This document shows positions 20,246 to 32,700 of a DNA stretch of 64,000 nucleotides, piece after piece. The translations under genes and the position numbers were made by a program. Within the stretch, counting starts at the first letter, position 1. Each line of letters opens with the position of its first letter. Origin of the DNA: Gautieria morchelliformis (Eukaryota; Basidiomycota; Agaricomycetes; Gomphales; Gomphaceae); assembly GCA_015179125.1 (NCBI GenBank), contig WHVA01000490.1:1-64000 (forward strand), written 5' to 3'. Below the pieces are notes generated by a model, which saw only the letters and a list, made by a program, of their open reading frames with translations, was not told the DNA's origin and did not search any database.

Positions 20246-20517
20246 CAGAAAGAACCTAGATAGGATGTTAATGGAAATGAAGCAGGTGGTGGGAGGGATG
20301 GGATGGGATGATGGTAGAAGGAGGGCAGAGGGGACTGGCTGCGCAGCGTCTGCCAGGTCACCCAGCGCTGTACCGGCAAGCACCAGAGACCGGTCGGCCT
20401 GGCCTAGGGCTCGCGGCTGCGCCGCTCGCTCCGCTGACCTAATTTTTACATAATATTATTTGTAACATTATTTTTCAGTGGACACACAACCACCCACCCC
20501 CACGTTTAACTCTTAGA

Positions 20518-23500
20518 CTAGGTGGATACCCACGCTTCGCGCGGGGGTGCAAGTCAAACGCGTCAGTAAGGTCAAACACATCAGTAAGTCTAATGCATCG
20601 GTAAGTCTAACATATCAGTAAGGTCAAGTGCATTGAGGAAAATCAAAGTAATCAATTTGCATCAAGTAGATATCAGAAATCAAGGAGCTCTAAGTAATAC
20701 ATCTTTATATACAATGTTGGTTGTGTCCAAACCCTCCTCAAGCAAGACCTTCACTCTGTTCCAATTGGTCCCCCTTGATACACCAACATACAACTGACCA
20801 TGTCCAAACACTGGATATCTCAGGTCCAGCCCAGCCGTACCCAAAGACTGTCCCTGAGACTTGTTGATGGTCATTGCAAATGCCACACGCACTGGAAACT
20901 GTCTCCTCTGCAGCACAAATGGTAATTCCCCCTCTGATGGTGAAATGGTGATCCTGGGGATGAAAGCAGTATTTCCTGCACGTGGACCTGAGATGATCCT
21001 GACCTCCAACACTCTATTCCTCATCCTCACCAACCGCAACCTTGTCCCATTGCATAGTCCTTGCTTCTTATCCAAATTGCGCAACATCATCAGAGGCACT
21101 CCAGGCTTGACTTCCAAGTGAGCAGGAGGAAGACTGCCCATCTCTATGGAATTCAGATACTCCACAGGATACTGCTCTGCAAAGTCGGTTTCCTTGACAG
21201 AATCTGCACAGTGGAAGACCTGAGCATCACCTGGAAACTGCCTCAACACCATGGAATTGATCTCATTGACCTCAATATTTCTGGGACAGAGGATGGCCCG
21301 CTCCAAGAAATAATTGTCCTGGGCAGGGATTGGATTGCCAATGCCAGGGTATATTTCCTGGATCAGCTCTGCAATTCCAGGGCCACAAACCATGTGTTTA
21401 GGGAGTGGGAAGGTATGATCTAGTGGGAGATCCTTTCCCTGACCCACACTCTGCAGCCATTCTGCAAACCTGGCTCTGTCAGGGTCATTTCTCACCCGCA
21501 TGTTCTCTGTCAGATGGAGGACCTTGATCTTTGGCCACAGATATGACTTCTGAAGGGTAGCTCCCACGATATCCTCCTTGGAGCCTTTGGGGACAATTGG
21601 GAGAGTCTGCTGAAAGTCACCTCCAAAGGCAACCGTGATGCCACCAAAGGGTCGGTCAGGCTGGTCAAGGAAATCCCTCAGTGTCCTGTCAATGGCCTCT
21701 ATGGCATGGCGATGCTGCATTGCAGCCTCATCCCAAATGATGAGCCTGGCCAGTCTCAGCATATCAGCCTGGTCAGAGTTCTTTTTGATGGAGGAGAGAG
21801 AGCCCTCATGGACAGGAATTGGAATTCCAAGCATGCTGTGAGAGGTTGTCCCATTAGTGAGGATAAGTGCAGCCATTGCAGATGAGGCTACAGCAAGCAC
21901 AATGAGACTCTCCGCTCTACAGGAGTGGATTAGGGTGTTCCATGTGAATGATTTCCCAGCGCCCCCTGAGCCAGCGACAAAAAACATTTGTCCGTTAGGT
22001 TTCCCCTAAGCATCTATGTCCAGTGCCGACCGTAATATCTGATCATGCGCAGACCTTTGCCCCTAATTCAGCTTGGGAACCTCCTCATCAGCCATCTGCC
22101 TCTCTTGAACAGGGTCATAGTCCCTCTGCTCAGCTATGAACCTGTTTCCAATCAGGACCTCCCACTCGCCTACCACCCGAGGCATATCTTTAAAGCTGCT
22201 CAAGGACATTCCATTACACTGAAGGAGTTTATCCAAGAGAAAGAGACCAAATCATAGACCTGATCATCCCGTGGCTCCTGGATATTGTGTCTGACTTGGA
22301 GCCGATGTCTGAGATCATCACATATGTGCTCCTTGAAGGTGTCCCATAGTCTGTCAGGTTGTGAGGGAATGCAATGACCAAGGATGGTGGCAAAGAGATG
22401 TCTGAGCTGAGCACCTGTTTTCATGCCACTGGCTTCCTGGAGACACAACCTCCACTCCTGATCATCCTCCAGAAGTCCCCTGGCAAGACAGGCCTCCTTG
22501 TAAGTAGCACATTGTATGCCATCCACTGTCCTAAGCTCCTCAAAGGATCTGGCCCCCTTGACCACCGTGAGGAGAGTGCGCAAATAAAATCTCTCTCCTG
22601 ATTTTTGGCTTGCAAAGTGAAGGCGTCCAATGCTATATCCCCTTTGACGTGGTGTCCATACCCTTTCCTCTTTTTTCCAGGTAAAATGCTCAGGAAAATC
22701 CACATAGAGCACATCGCGTGCATGAGGGTAGGCAGCATTGGCCTCAAAGTAAGCCATGAGCGCTGTCTTTGACCCCTCAACCCTGTTCATGATGGTGAGC
22801 GGATCAGCATCAGGATTGAAAACGACTGATTGCTGGTCTTTTTCATGGACTGGGAGTGCCATGACTGCAGGCACCTGGGTGTGGATTTCCCGCTCCAGCA
22901 ACCTCCAACAGGCCTCATGAGCACTGACATAGCGAGCGTCCAGGTACTTCTTTATCTCATCATGATCGACACCAAACTCCATCGTGGTCCGATCGTGGCC
23001 CTTGTATAGATACTTGTGGATATACTTGACGCACCTTACACTGAAGGTGAATTCAAGGTTGATGTGACACCGGAGTTTGAGCAAGAGCAGAGCAGAGTAT
23101 GGCACAACCCATCTGTTGTCCAGCATGTCACCTCTGACATTGTGCAGCCTTCCATCATTGTGACGACGATATTTTGGATATCCATCTACATTCACAATGG
23201 TCTCCTCACAGAATGGCTTTGGGAAGTTTTCCTTGCACTTGCCATTTTCCATGCAGGGTGCGTTTGGATTCATTTGTCCACAGGGACCATGTGTCATCAG
23301 CTCACAGACCAACTGGTAGAGGACAGGGTGTGTCTCTGGATCAGGGAACTCTGCTGAAATCATAGAATCCACCTCATGTGGATGTTTGACCTTGGACTCC
23401 CTATCGAACCAGATCAGCAGGTGCATGTGTGGGAATCCCCTCTTCTGGAATTCAATAGTGTGAACGCGAGCGACAGTTTCTCCAAAGATCTTGTCCTTGA

Positions 23501-26500
23501 CGATCAAGTCAATGAGGTATTTCTTTTTGAGGTGAAACACCCGCAACACCAGGTCAGGTCTGTCCTGAGCAGTTTGTCCAGGGAGCAACTCGGCCACTAT
23601 CTCATCCCACTTTGGATTGGCAGTCATGGTAATAAATAAATCAGGGGGACCCTTCTTTGTTGTAATGGCCAGGGAGTTCTGGCAGTTTTGATTCATGTCC
23701 CGTGTACTTCCCTGAAATGTCACAGGCAGAATGACTTTTATGCCCAAGCTGTTTGCATCTCCAATGTCATTGTCCAAGCCTCCATATGAATCTACCATCT
23801 GGTTATACTGCTCAGCACGCAGAGTGTGTTGATTGGCCCTGATCCACCTCAGTCTGCTTTGCTTTGCAGCAGCCCAGGAGTCTACAACGTACTGCTGGAA
23901 CAATTTGCCACCACGCAGGAGTGTTGGAGGTTCTCTCTCTCTCTGGAACAGATGATATGCATGGTACTGTATTTGGGTGACCTGTCTCCGTCTGTTTGGA
24001 TTGGCCTGCCGAGCACGCTCTGGCTCATGATAAGGAATACCTGGTTCCCATCCCAACTCTCCCTTGGGAAAGAGCAAGACATAGTGCAGAGAGGCATAGT
24101 TTGCATTGGTATCCAATACCCTTATGAAATGTCCACCTCTGAGCTGGACAATAATATCCCTAGGTCCAGGGTCGATGCCATCTCCAGGAAGAACGACTGC
24201 AATCTCATCTGCAGTTGGGACATTATATCTCCTAGGATCCCTGTGTGCCCTGTATGTGAGCCTTGCCTGGATGTCACCATTCTGTTCTTGAGCTCTGAGC
24301 CTCTCAGCTGCTTGTTTATATGTGCGCACATGAGGATTGCATAGCAGGAGCATTTCCTGCAAGTCTCCCATGATAGTTGGAGACAGATGCTCATTACGAT
24401 CTTTTCTCTTTGCCAAAGCCAGTGCAGGATCATATATGTAAAGCTGGGCATACTTTGGATCGTCTTCATTGTCAGGGAGGAGAGAGCCATGGAGATGATA
24501 CAGTTCACCCTGTAGCTTGAGCACATATGGACCACGACCCTCCCGAAGCAAATCTTGGTCAAAGTTGGCCCCCACAGAAGTGAATGCAAATGCAGCATTA
24601 TACTGCCTGATATTCTGGCGAAATCCTTTTGCCTCAGGGTCCTGGCCTTCTAAAAGCTGTTTCAACGGCTGAGGGGGCTCTGGCAGGTCTTCCAGCTGCA
24701 CCTTTCCTTCCATACAGCAATCACCAAATCTGGGCCGCACATTTGAGGATTTCTGCAGACGTTCTGCCCTCCAGTGTAATGCTCCACAGTCAGGGCAGGG
24801 AATAACCATGGGACCCAAATCATGACGCTGCACATCTGCCTCAATTATTCTAGAGTGACCAAGTGGAATAGGAGGAGGAGGTCGCTGAGGACGCTGCCGA
24901 GGTATAGGGAGTGGCTGAGGAGGCTGAGGAGGTGCAGGGAGTGGCTGAAGAGGCTGTGGAGGTTCAGGGAGCGGCTGAGGAGGTGCAGGGAGCGGCTGAG
25001 GAGGTGCAGGGAGTCGCTGAAGAGGCCGCAAAAGCGCAGGGAGTAGCGGAGGCATTGGTCTTATTGCATTGGCCTGAGCACGCAATGCTGCCACTCCTGC
25101 AGAACCTACTACAGGAGGATTAGCTGCCTGTCTACCTCTTCCCAATTGCTGCAATATAGCAGACTGCTCAGCAGCCTGAGCACGCAACTGTGCAATTCCT
25201 GCAGAACCAACCACAGGAAGATTGGGAGGTGGCTGTATCGGCTCCTGCCTGTATCTTCTCAAGGGCTGTGCTGCTGGGATTGCTGCTAACTGAGCACGAA
25301 GGGCTGCCACCTGCTGTCCAGGACTGGGATTGGGAGGACATGACGGCCCTGCAGGCATAAGAGGATGTGGTGGCCCCCCAAGGATAGGAGGACGTAATGG
25401 CCCTGCAGCAGGTTGTTGAAAAGGATCAGCCGCAGTGCTTCTAGGAGGAGGGTGAGGGATGGCAAAAGGAGGTGGTGGAGTGGGTGGCTGGTTCCGAGCT
25501 CTGACAGCAGCCACAGCAAGGGCACGCGCTCTCCGATCAGTAGGCGACGTCATACGACCCTCCTGCTCCTCCCTCGCCCTTTCACGCTCCTGCTGACGAT
25601 TTCTCTCTGGAGTAGAAGGATCCCTGAGAAATGCAGACATAAGCTTAGAGGAACAATCAAGCTACCCCACTTCAACTTACATTTGCAAGCAGATGCTGTT
25701 GTTGTTAATTTTTCTTGGGCAAAGTCAGGGGAATTTATTAATTTCTAATTAAATCAATGTCAGACAGCTCACACCAGACCACAGAGAAATACATACATAC
25801 CAAGGAAGGGACAAGGAGTCTGTTTGTTAGGCAAAGTCACGGGAATTTATTAATTTCTATTTAAAAAAAAAAAAAAAAAAAAAATGTCAGATGGCTCACA
25901 CCAGACCACAGAGAAATATATGTACCAAGGAAGGGATGGGGAATTTTTTTGATGAAAATATCCAAGTCTTCTTCGGCTATCCAACTGGAATAATTCCAGT
26001 AAAAGGTCCTGGTCCTGGTCCTGGGGAGATGTCTTCTTCAGCCACCAGTAGTGCAAGTCAACACTGAAAGAACTGCAATGCAATTGTGGCTCCCTCTAAG
26101 GCAGCCTGGGATGACTACCTGGCTCCTTAGCAGAGAAAAAGCTGCCCCACTGAAGGGGTCAACCCCAATAGTTCACTGCAGAGATCTCCCTGGGAAGAGA
26201 TCTTTTGTGTACTACACTATATAGGCTATCTATTAATTCAGTCTCACGCAATTTTTATTCTATCTAGTAGTGGGCAGAGAGGAGAGGAGAGGAGGGTGGT
26301 GGTGGAGTGCACAAAGCGGCAAAGCGGCTGGCTGCGCAGCACTGCTTTGAGTGCCTGAGCCGGCAGACCGGCCTAAACCGCTCATGGCTGCGCCGCTCGC
26401 ACGCTCCAGAACGCTGCGCAGCGCTGGAGCCGGAAGAGTGGCGCAAACCGCTGGTGGGGCTCACGCGCTCCGCTGACAAACTGATGACCAAGCATTGGTC

Positions 26501-26548
26501 AGCATTGGTCAGCGCGCCCACAACCTCCCACCGTGCTACTTTCACCTA
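20518..26548 (-). mobile_element. Helitron H2
   Basis: The 3' end is hairpin CCCGCGCGAAGCGTGGG (20529-20545) followed by TATCCACCTAG ending at 20518. This is the Helitron pattern of a hairpin about 11 nt before CTRR. The next base is the T of H1. The 5' end at 26548 reads TAGGTGAAAG, aligning with the start of H4 but TA rather than TC. The element is about 6.0 kb, like H4, and carries a damaged Rep/helicase gene. Confidence 0.85.
20680..25640 (-). pseudogene. Helitron H2 Rep/helicase, three lesions
   Basis: An N-terminal part of 1,146 codons (25640->22200) and a C-terminal part (21987->20680) together match the 1,664-aa H4 protein end to end. Lesions: a one-base loss in a T run near 22250, and two TAG stops at 22073-22075 and 22006-22008. 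Everything needed otherwise is visible: LPHMHLLIWF (HUH), KYIHKYLYKG (tyrosines), GSGGAGKS (Walker A), LIIWDEAAM (Walker B) and INKSQGQS. It ends 162 bp from the 3' terminus. Confidence 0.9.
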
Positions 26549-27009
26549 CTAGCCAATAGACCCGTGCTTCGCACCGGGTTAGTTAAGGTTAACATTGCAC
26601 AGGGGTAGTCAATATATTACAGAATTATTTGGTGAAATGAAGCTACATATTTAATCAGGCTTTAGCAGCACATCTTTGTATACAATATTAGATGTTGTGT
26701 TCCCCTTCCCTAAAGAACATGGACTCTGTTATGATAAATACTGCATATTGCAAGTCTATTCCTACCATGCCCCTCTGCTGCACACCAGGATGTGGCACAG
26801 CACTGGGTAGGGACCACTGGGGACCCATGGGATGAGCTTGAATGCACTTGGACCACTGCTATGGTGGATACCCGTGGTTAGGTCCAACACATTGGGTAAA
26901 TAAAACTTGGGATAAGTACAATCATTCAGATAAGTAAAACACATCTTATCACAATTGAAAGTAGCTCTAAATAATGCATCAGGGTAGGTAATATCACCAC
27001 CCATTTCTC

Positions 27010-28000
27010 CCATGTCTGTGTGCCCCTCATGGGTAGCATATCCCTATGTATGGCATGTGTTCCCAGAGTGTAGTGTGTCCCGCAAGTATAGTGTGCATAG
27101 CATGTTCCCCATGTGTAGCGTGTTCCCCATTTGTAGCGTGTTCCCCATGTGTAAGGTCTCTCCCATGTGTAGTGTGTCCCCCATGCGTAGTGTGTCTCCC
27201 AAGTATATCATGTGTATTATGTCCCTTTGTTACGACCCTGCATTTCCAACTTCTGACACTCAGTTCTGCCTCCCTTCCGACATCCCAGTAATTCTGACAA
27301 TCCCACCCCTTGTTATATCCTTTCTTCTTTCGACTCTATTACTTGCACCAGACTCAACTCGCAGCACAGCAAGACCATATGGCCAGCCCCTCTGGAGTCC
27401 CATTGTTCCGTTATGTCAGATATGCTTTCTGTCCCCTTGTTCTTTTGCCCATTGTTCTTGACTCTACCCTGCACCCCCTTGTAGTCCTTTGTTCTCAATT
27501 AGTTACTTACCCCATATATCTTATCTGACTTCCACTTTCTTTGGAATATGCTTAGTACTACCCGATTACCTGTTGTCTCAGCTCTTTGTATGAAAGGCCT
27601 CACGTATGCTCATTATTCTGGAATCAGATAATCACCTTCGATACATGATTTCCTTTGCTCTATCTCCTGCTCTTAGCATAGCGAGTAGCACAGCACCTCC
27701 ATCTTTTAGCCTTCCGCCTTCCAACTTAACTCTTGGCCTTTAACTTACTTTGATACTTTCCGACTTCTGACTTACAATCCGAAATACTTAGGACAATAGT
27801 TCATTGGGGACGCAACACATAGGTTGAAGCCACCGTCCTTTCTAGTTCCAACTTCCAGGAATCACAATACATAACACCCTTGTGCATAGCATGTCTCTTG
27901 TTTGTAGTGTATCTCCCATGTGTAGCATGTCCCCCGAGTGTAGCATGTCCCCCAAGTATAGTGTGCAGAGCATGTCCCTTGTTTGTAGTGTGTAGCATAA
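27010..28000. repeat. Short-unit repeats inside H3
   Basis: Units of about 18-20 bp built on CCCATGTGTAGCGTGTTC recur at 27080-27210 and, more degenerate, at 27890-27990. The same unit (reverse complement, GCTACACTTGGGGGACA) recurs in H6 at about 49640-49920. The sequence between the two arrays has no coding signal that I can support. Confidence 0.6.
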
Positions 28001-28379
28001 CCCTAAGAGCCTAAAAGTGAACTTATTGTAGGGGCAGAGAAAATAAATAAATGTCAGAGGGTTTACAATGGATAATAGAGAAATAGACTTATATTTTGCA
28101 AGCAGAGACTGTTGTCATTAATTTATTAGCAAAGTCAAGGAATTTTTTTGATATCTATTTTGACAAATATACAGTATATATATACATAAAAAATAAATAA
28201 AAATAGATAAATAACAATTAAAAAAAAAGAGACACTGATCCTAATAACTATCAAAAAAGGAGATATGAGAGCAAGAAACATACTACACACAGGAATGGTG
28301 GGAGCCCTGAACCTGGGCTAGATAAAAAAAAATAAACAAAAAAAGAGGATAAAAAAGCGAAAACTTATTGCAAGAAATG

Positions 28380-29090
28380 TCAGAAAAAAACACACCACAG
28401 GCAGTGATGATGATCAAGAAATGTGGGAGGCAATAAGAGGAGCAGTCCAGGCTGAAAGGAAGTCAAAAAGTGGTTAAAAAAGCGAAAATGTTGAAAGAAA
28501 TACCATGGAGAGAAGCTAATCCTAATAAATGTCAAAACAACACAAATATGATAGCATGACACACACCAGATGCAGCAATGGCAGACAGGAAAGGTGGGAG
28601 GCACTGAGAGGAGGAACCTGGGCTGAAAAGATGGCAAAAAGAGGATAAAAAAGCGAAAATTAGGGGAAGAAATGACAGATATGATAAGGAAAGAACACAC
28701 AGGAGGCAGTAGTGATGACCAAGCAAGGTGGAGGCAATGGGAGGAGCAACCTAAGCTGAAAAGAAGTCAAACAGAGATTAAAAAAGCGAAAATTATAGCA
28801 AGAAATAGCAATATTTACCATGGAGAGAAGCTGATTCTAATAAATATCAAAACATGATAGCAAGACACATACCAGATGCAGCAATACCAGACAGGCAAGG
28901 TGGGAGGCATTGAGAGAGGGTGCTGAAAAGAAGACAAAAAGAGGATAAAAAAGCGAAAATTATTGGAGGAAATGATAGATATGATAGGAAAAAACACACC
29001 AAAGCCAGTAATAACCATCAAGAAAGGTGGGAGGCTATGAGAGGGGTAGCCTAGGGTGAAAAGAAGTCAAAAGAATATAAAAAAGCGAAA
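28380..29090 (-). repeat. Alternating intron/mini-exon cassettes in the H3 leader
   Basis: Donor-like GTGTGT or GTATGT and acceptor-like TTTTCAG recur with a conserved TTTTCGCTTTTTT before each acceptor. Inferred introns include 28923-28999 (77 nt), 28756-28872 (117), 28623-28700 (78) and 28452-28566 (115). Long and short types thus alternate. Mini-exons between them are 50-56 nt (28873-28922, 28701-28755, 28567-28622). Some share GCTGCATCTG with the mini-exons of H1. No protein is evident. Splicing is inferred. Confidence 0.55.
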
Positions 29091-29557
29091 ATATTTACCT
29101 GAGGGGACTGTAGAGAGACAGAGAGCCCCAGTAACAGACACAGAAAGAGCCAGACACAGAGAAAGCTAGTAGCAGACACAGAGAGAGCCAGACACAGAGA
29201 GAGCCAGACACAGAGAGAGCCAGACACAGAGAGAGCCAGCAGCAGACACAAAGATCCAGCAGCAGACACAGAGATCCAGTAGCAGACACAGAGATCCAGC
29301 AGCAGACAGACAGATCCAGCAGGCACAGAGACAGTGGGCAGGAGAGCCAGAGGTTGCCAGTTGAACCAGAGGAAATGGCAGCAGGAGGGTTGAGGGAAGG
29401 TGCGCGCGCGTGCAGCAGCGTTGTCGCGAACTGGTCACGTGACCAGGGCCGCTGGCCAGTAGAAAGTTGGATGCGTGGTTTGTTTGCGTCTTAGTCAGGA
29501 TTACGTAAAACGCAAACACCCCCACAACCACCCACGCACCCATCTTTATACTATTGA

Positions 29558-29585
29558 CTAGGTGGGTACCCGCGCTTCGCGCGGG
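29558..29585 (-). other. H4 3' terminus: hairpin plus CTAG
   Basis: The minus strand reads CCCGCGCGAAGCGCGGG, a 7-bp stem with a GAA loop, then TACCCACCTAG. This is the classic Helitron terminator of rolling-circle transfer. H2 (20518-20545) and H5 (48765-48792) carry near-identical versions. Confidence 0.9.
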
Positions 29586-29741
29586 GGTGTAGGTCAAGCG
29601 CCTCGGTAGGGTCAAATGCATCAGTAAGTCTAACATATCAGTAAGGTCAAGTACATTGGGGAAAATCAAAGTAATCAATTTGCATCAAGTACAATGAAGT
29701 AAAACACATAAATCATATTAAGAGAAGTGGATATACAAAAA

Positions 29742-32700
29742 TCAAGGAGCTCTAAGTAATACATCTTTATATACAATGTTGGTTGTGTCCAAACCCTCCT
29801 CAAGCAAGACCTTCACTCTGTTCCAATTGGTCCCTCTTGATACACCAACATACAACTGACCATGTCCAAACACTGGATATCTCAGGTCCAGCCCAACCGT
29901 ACCCAAAGACTGTCCTTGAGACTTGTTGATAGTCATTGCAAATGCCAAACGCACTGGAAACTGCCTCCTTTGCAGCACAAATGGCAACTCTCCCTCTGAT
30001 GGCTTAATGATGATCCTGGGGATGAAAGCAATATTGCCTGCACTTGGACCTGAGATGATCCTGACCTCCAACACTCTAATGCTTATCCTCACCAACCGCA
30101 ACCTTGTCCCATTGCATAGTCCTTGCTTCTGATCCAAATTGCGCAACAGCATCAGAGGCACTCCAGGCTTGACTTCCAAGCGAGCAGGAGGAAGACAGCC
30201 CATCTCTATGGAATTCAGATACTCCACAGGATACCGATCTGCATCATCGGATTCTTCAATGGAATTTGCGCAGTGCAAGACCTGAGCATCACCTGGAAAC
30301 TCCCTAAACACCATGGAATTGATCTCATTGACCTCAGTGTTTCTGGCACAGAGGATGGCACGCTCCAAAAAGTAATTGTCCTGGGCAGGGACATGATTGC
30401 CAATGCCAGGGTATATTTCCTGGATCAGATCTTCAATTCCAGGGCCACAAACCATGTGTTGAGGGAGTGAGAGGGTATGATCCAGTGGGAGATCCTTTCC
30501 CTGGCCCACATTCTGCAGCCATTCTGCAAATCTGGCTCTGTCAGGGTCATTTCTCACCCGCATGTTCTCTGTCAGATGGAGGACCTTGATCTTTGGCCAC
30601 AGATATGACTTCTGAAGGGTAGCTCCCACGATATCCTCCTTGGAGCCTTTAGGGACAATTGGCAGAGTCTGCTGAAAGTCACCTCCAAAGGCGACTGTGA
30701 TGCCACCAAAGGGTCTATCAGGCTGGTCAAGGAAATCCCTCAGTGTCCTGTCAATGGCCTCTATGGCATGGCGATGCTGCATTGCAGCCTCATCCCAGAT
30801 GAGGAGACTGGCCTGTCTCAGCATGTCAGCCTTGTCAGAGTTCTTTTTGATGGAGGAGAAAGAGCGCTCATGGACAGGAATGGGAATTCCAAGCATGCTA
30901 TGAGAGGTTGTACCCTTAGTGAGGATAAGTGCAGCCATTGCAGATGAGGCTACTGCAATCACAATGAGGCTCTCCGCTCTACAGGAGTGGATTAGAGTGT
31001 TCCATGTGAATGATTTCCCGGCGCCACCTGAGCCAGTGACAAAAAACATTTGTCCATCAGGTTTCCCATGAGCATCTCTGGTCAGTGCCGACCGTAATAT
31101 CTGATCATGCGCAGACCTTTGCCCCTCATTCAGCTTGGGAACCTCCTCATCAGCCTTTTCCCTCTCTTCAACAGGGTCATAGTCCCTCTGCTCAGCTATG
31201 AACCTGTTTCCAATGAGGGCCTCCCACTCGCCTGCCACCCGAGGCATATCATCAAAGCTGCTCAAGGACATTCCACCCTGCTGGAGGATTTTTTCCAAGA
31301 GAAAGAGGCCAAAATCATAAACCTGATCATCCTGTGGATCCTGCATACCATGTCTGATTTGGAGCTGATGTCTGAGATCATCACATATGTGCTCCCTGAA
31401 GCCATCCCATAGTCTGCCAGGACCCGATGGATTGCAATGGCCAAGGATGGTGGCAAAGAGATGTCTGAGCTTGGCACCTGTTTTCATGCCACTGGCTTCC
31501 TGGAGACACAACCTCAACTCCTGATCATCATCCAGAAGTCCCCTTGCACGACAGGCCTCCTTGTAAGTAGCATATTGTATGCCATCCACCGACCTAAGCT
31601 CCTCAAAGGATCTAGCCCCCTTGACCACTGTGAGGAGAGTGCGCACAAAAAATCTCTCTCCTGATCTAGGGTTTGCAAAGTGAAGGCGACCGATGCTATA
31701 ACCTCCTTGGCGTGGTGTCCATACCTTTTCCTGTGAGTGCCAGGTAAAATGCTCAGGAAACTCCACATAGAGCAGATCACGTGCTTCAGGGTAGATATCA
31801 TTGGCCTCAAAGTAAGCCATGAGCGGTGTCTTTTTTGCCTCAGCCCTTTCCAGGATGTTGTCCACATCCTGGTTGGGATCAAAGATGATTGTGTGATGGT
31901 CCTTTTCATGGACTGGCAGTGCCATGACTGCAGGCACCTGGGTGTGGATTTCCCGCTCCAGCAACCTCCAACAGGCCTCATGAGCACTGACATAGCGAGC
32001 GTCCAGGTACTGCTTAATTTCATCCTGGGTGCGACCAAACTCCATGGTGGTCCGATCATGGCCCTTGTAGAGATACTTGTGGATATACTTGATACACCTC
32101 ACATTGATGGTGAGTTCAGGGTTGATGTGACACCAGAATTTGAGCAAGAGCAGAGCAGAGTATGGCACAACCCATCTGTTGTCCAGCATGTCACCTCTGA
32201 CATTGTGCAGCCTTCCATCATTGCGACGACGATATTTTGGATATCCATCCTCATTCAGACTGGTTTCCTCACAGAATGGCTTTGGGAAGTTTTTCTTGCA
32301 CTTGTTATTTTCCATGCAGGGTGCGTTTGGATTCATTTCTCCACAGGGACCATGTGTCATCAGCTCACAGACCAACCGGTAGAGGACAGGATGAGTCTCT
32401 GGATCAGGGAACTCTGCCGAAATCATTGAATCCACCTCATGTGGATGTCTGATCTTGGAATCTCTTTCAAACCAGATAAGAATATGCATGTGTGGGAGTC
32501 CCCTTTTCTGGAATTCAATGGTGTGGACGCGAGCGACGGTTTCCCCAAAAATCCTTTCCTTGACGATCAAGTCAATGAGGTATTTCTTTTTGAGCTGGAA
32601 CACCCGCGACACCAGGTCAGGCCTGTCCTGAGGAGTTTGTCCAGGCAACAACGCATCCAATACCTCCTGCCAGTTGGGATTGGCAGTCATGGTAATAAAG

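Larger units (their letters stand above)
15857..20517 (-). mobile_element. Helitron H1, truncated and decayed
   Basis: The 5' end is TCTAAGAGTTAAACG on the minus strand at 20517. It immediately follows the CTAG 3' end of H2. The element contains a leader with intron-like cassettes and a broken Rep/helicase gene. Homology to H4 stops at about 15857, in the middle of the protein, so the helicase half and 3' terminus are missing. Confidence 0.88.
26549..29557 (-). mobile_element. Helitron H3, non-autonomous
   Basis: The 3' end on the minus strand is a hairpin (CCCGGTGCGAAGCACGGG, 26561-26578) followed by TCTATTGGCTAG, ending at 26549. The 5' end TCAATAGTATAAAG is at 29557, touching the CTAG of H4. 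There is no long ORF. At about 26660-26735 a relic of the Rep/helicase C-terminal coding sequence is readable (compare CATCTTTGTATACAATATTAG with the 3' ends of H2 and H4). H3 is therefore an internally deleted relative with its own terminal hairpin. Confidence 0.78.

Noticed and set aside
19823-20383. Minus-strand 186-codon frame that looks like a repeated membrane protein (units with CYNFAFLAFFRHF)
   Set aside because: It reads straight through predicted introns of the cassette array. The hydrophobic look comes from T-rich intron sequence, and unit lengths of 143, 144 and 132 bp are not all multiples of three.
29051-29678. Leu/Ser/Cys-rich minus-strand frames (repeats of CLLLDLCV type)
   Set aside because: They come from a short tandem repeat (CAGACACAGAGAGAGC) in the 5' part of H3; low complexity, no conserved frame.
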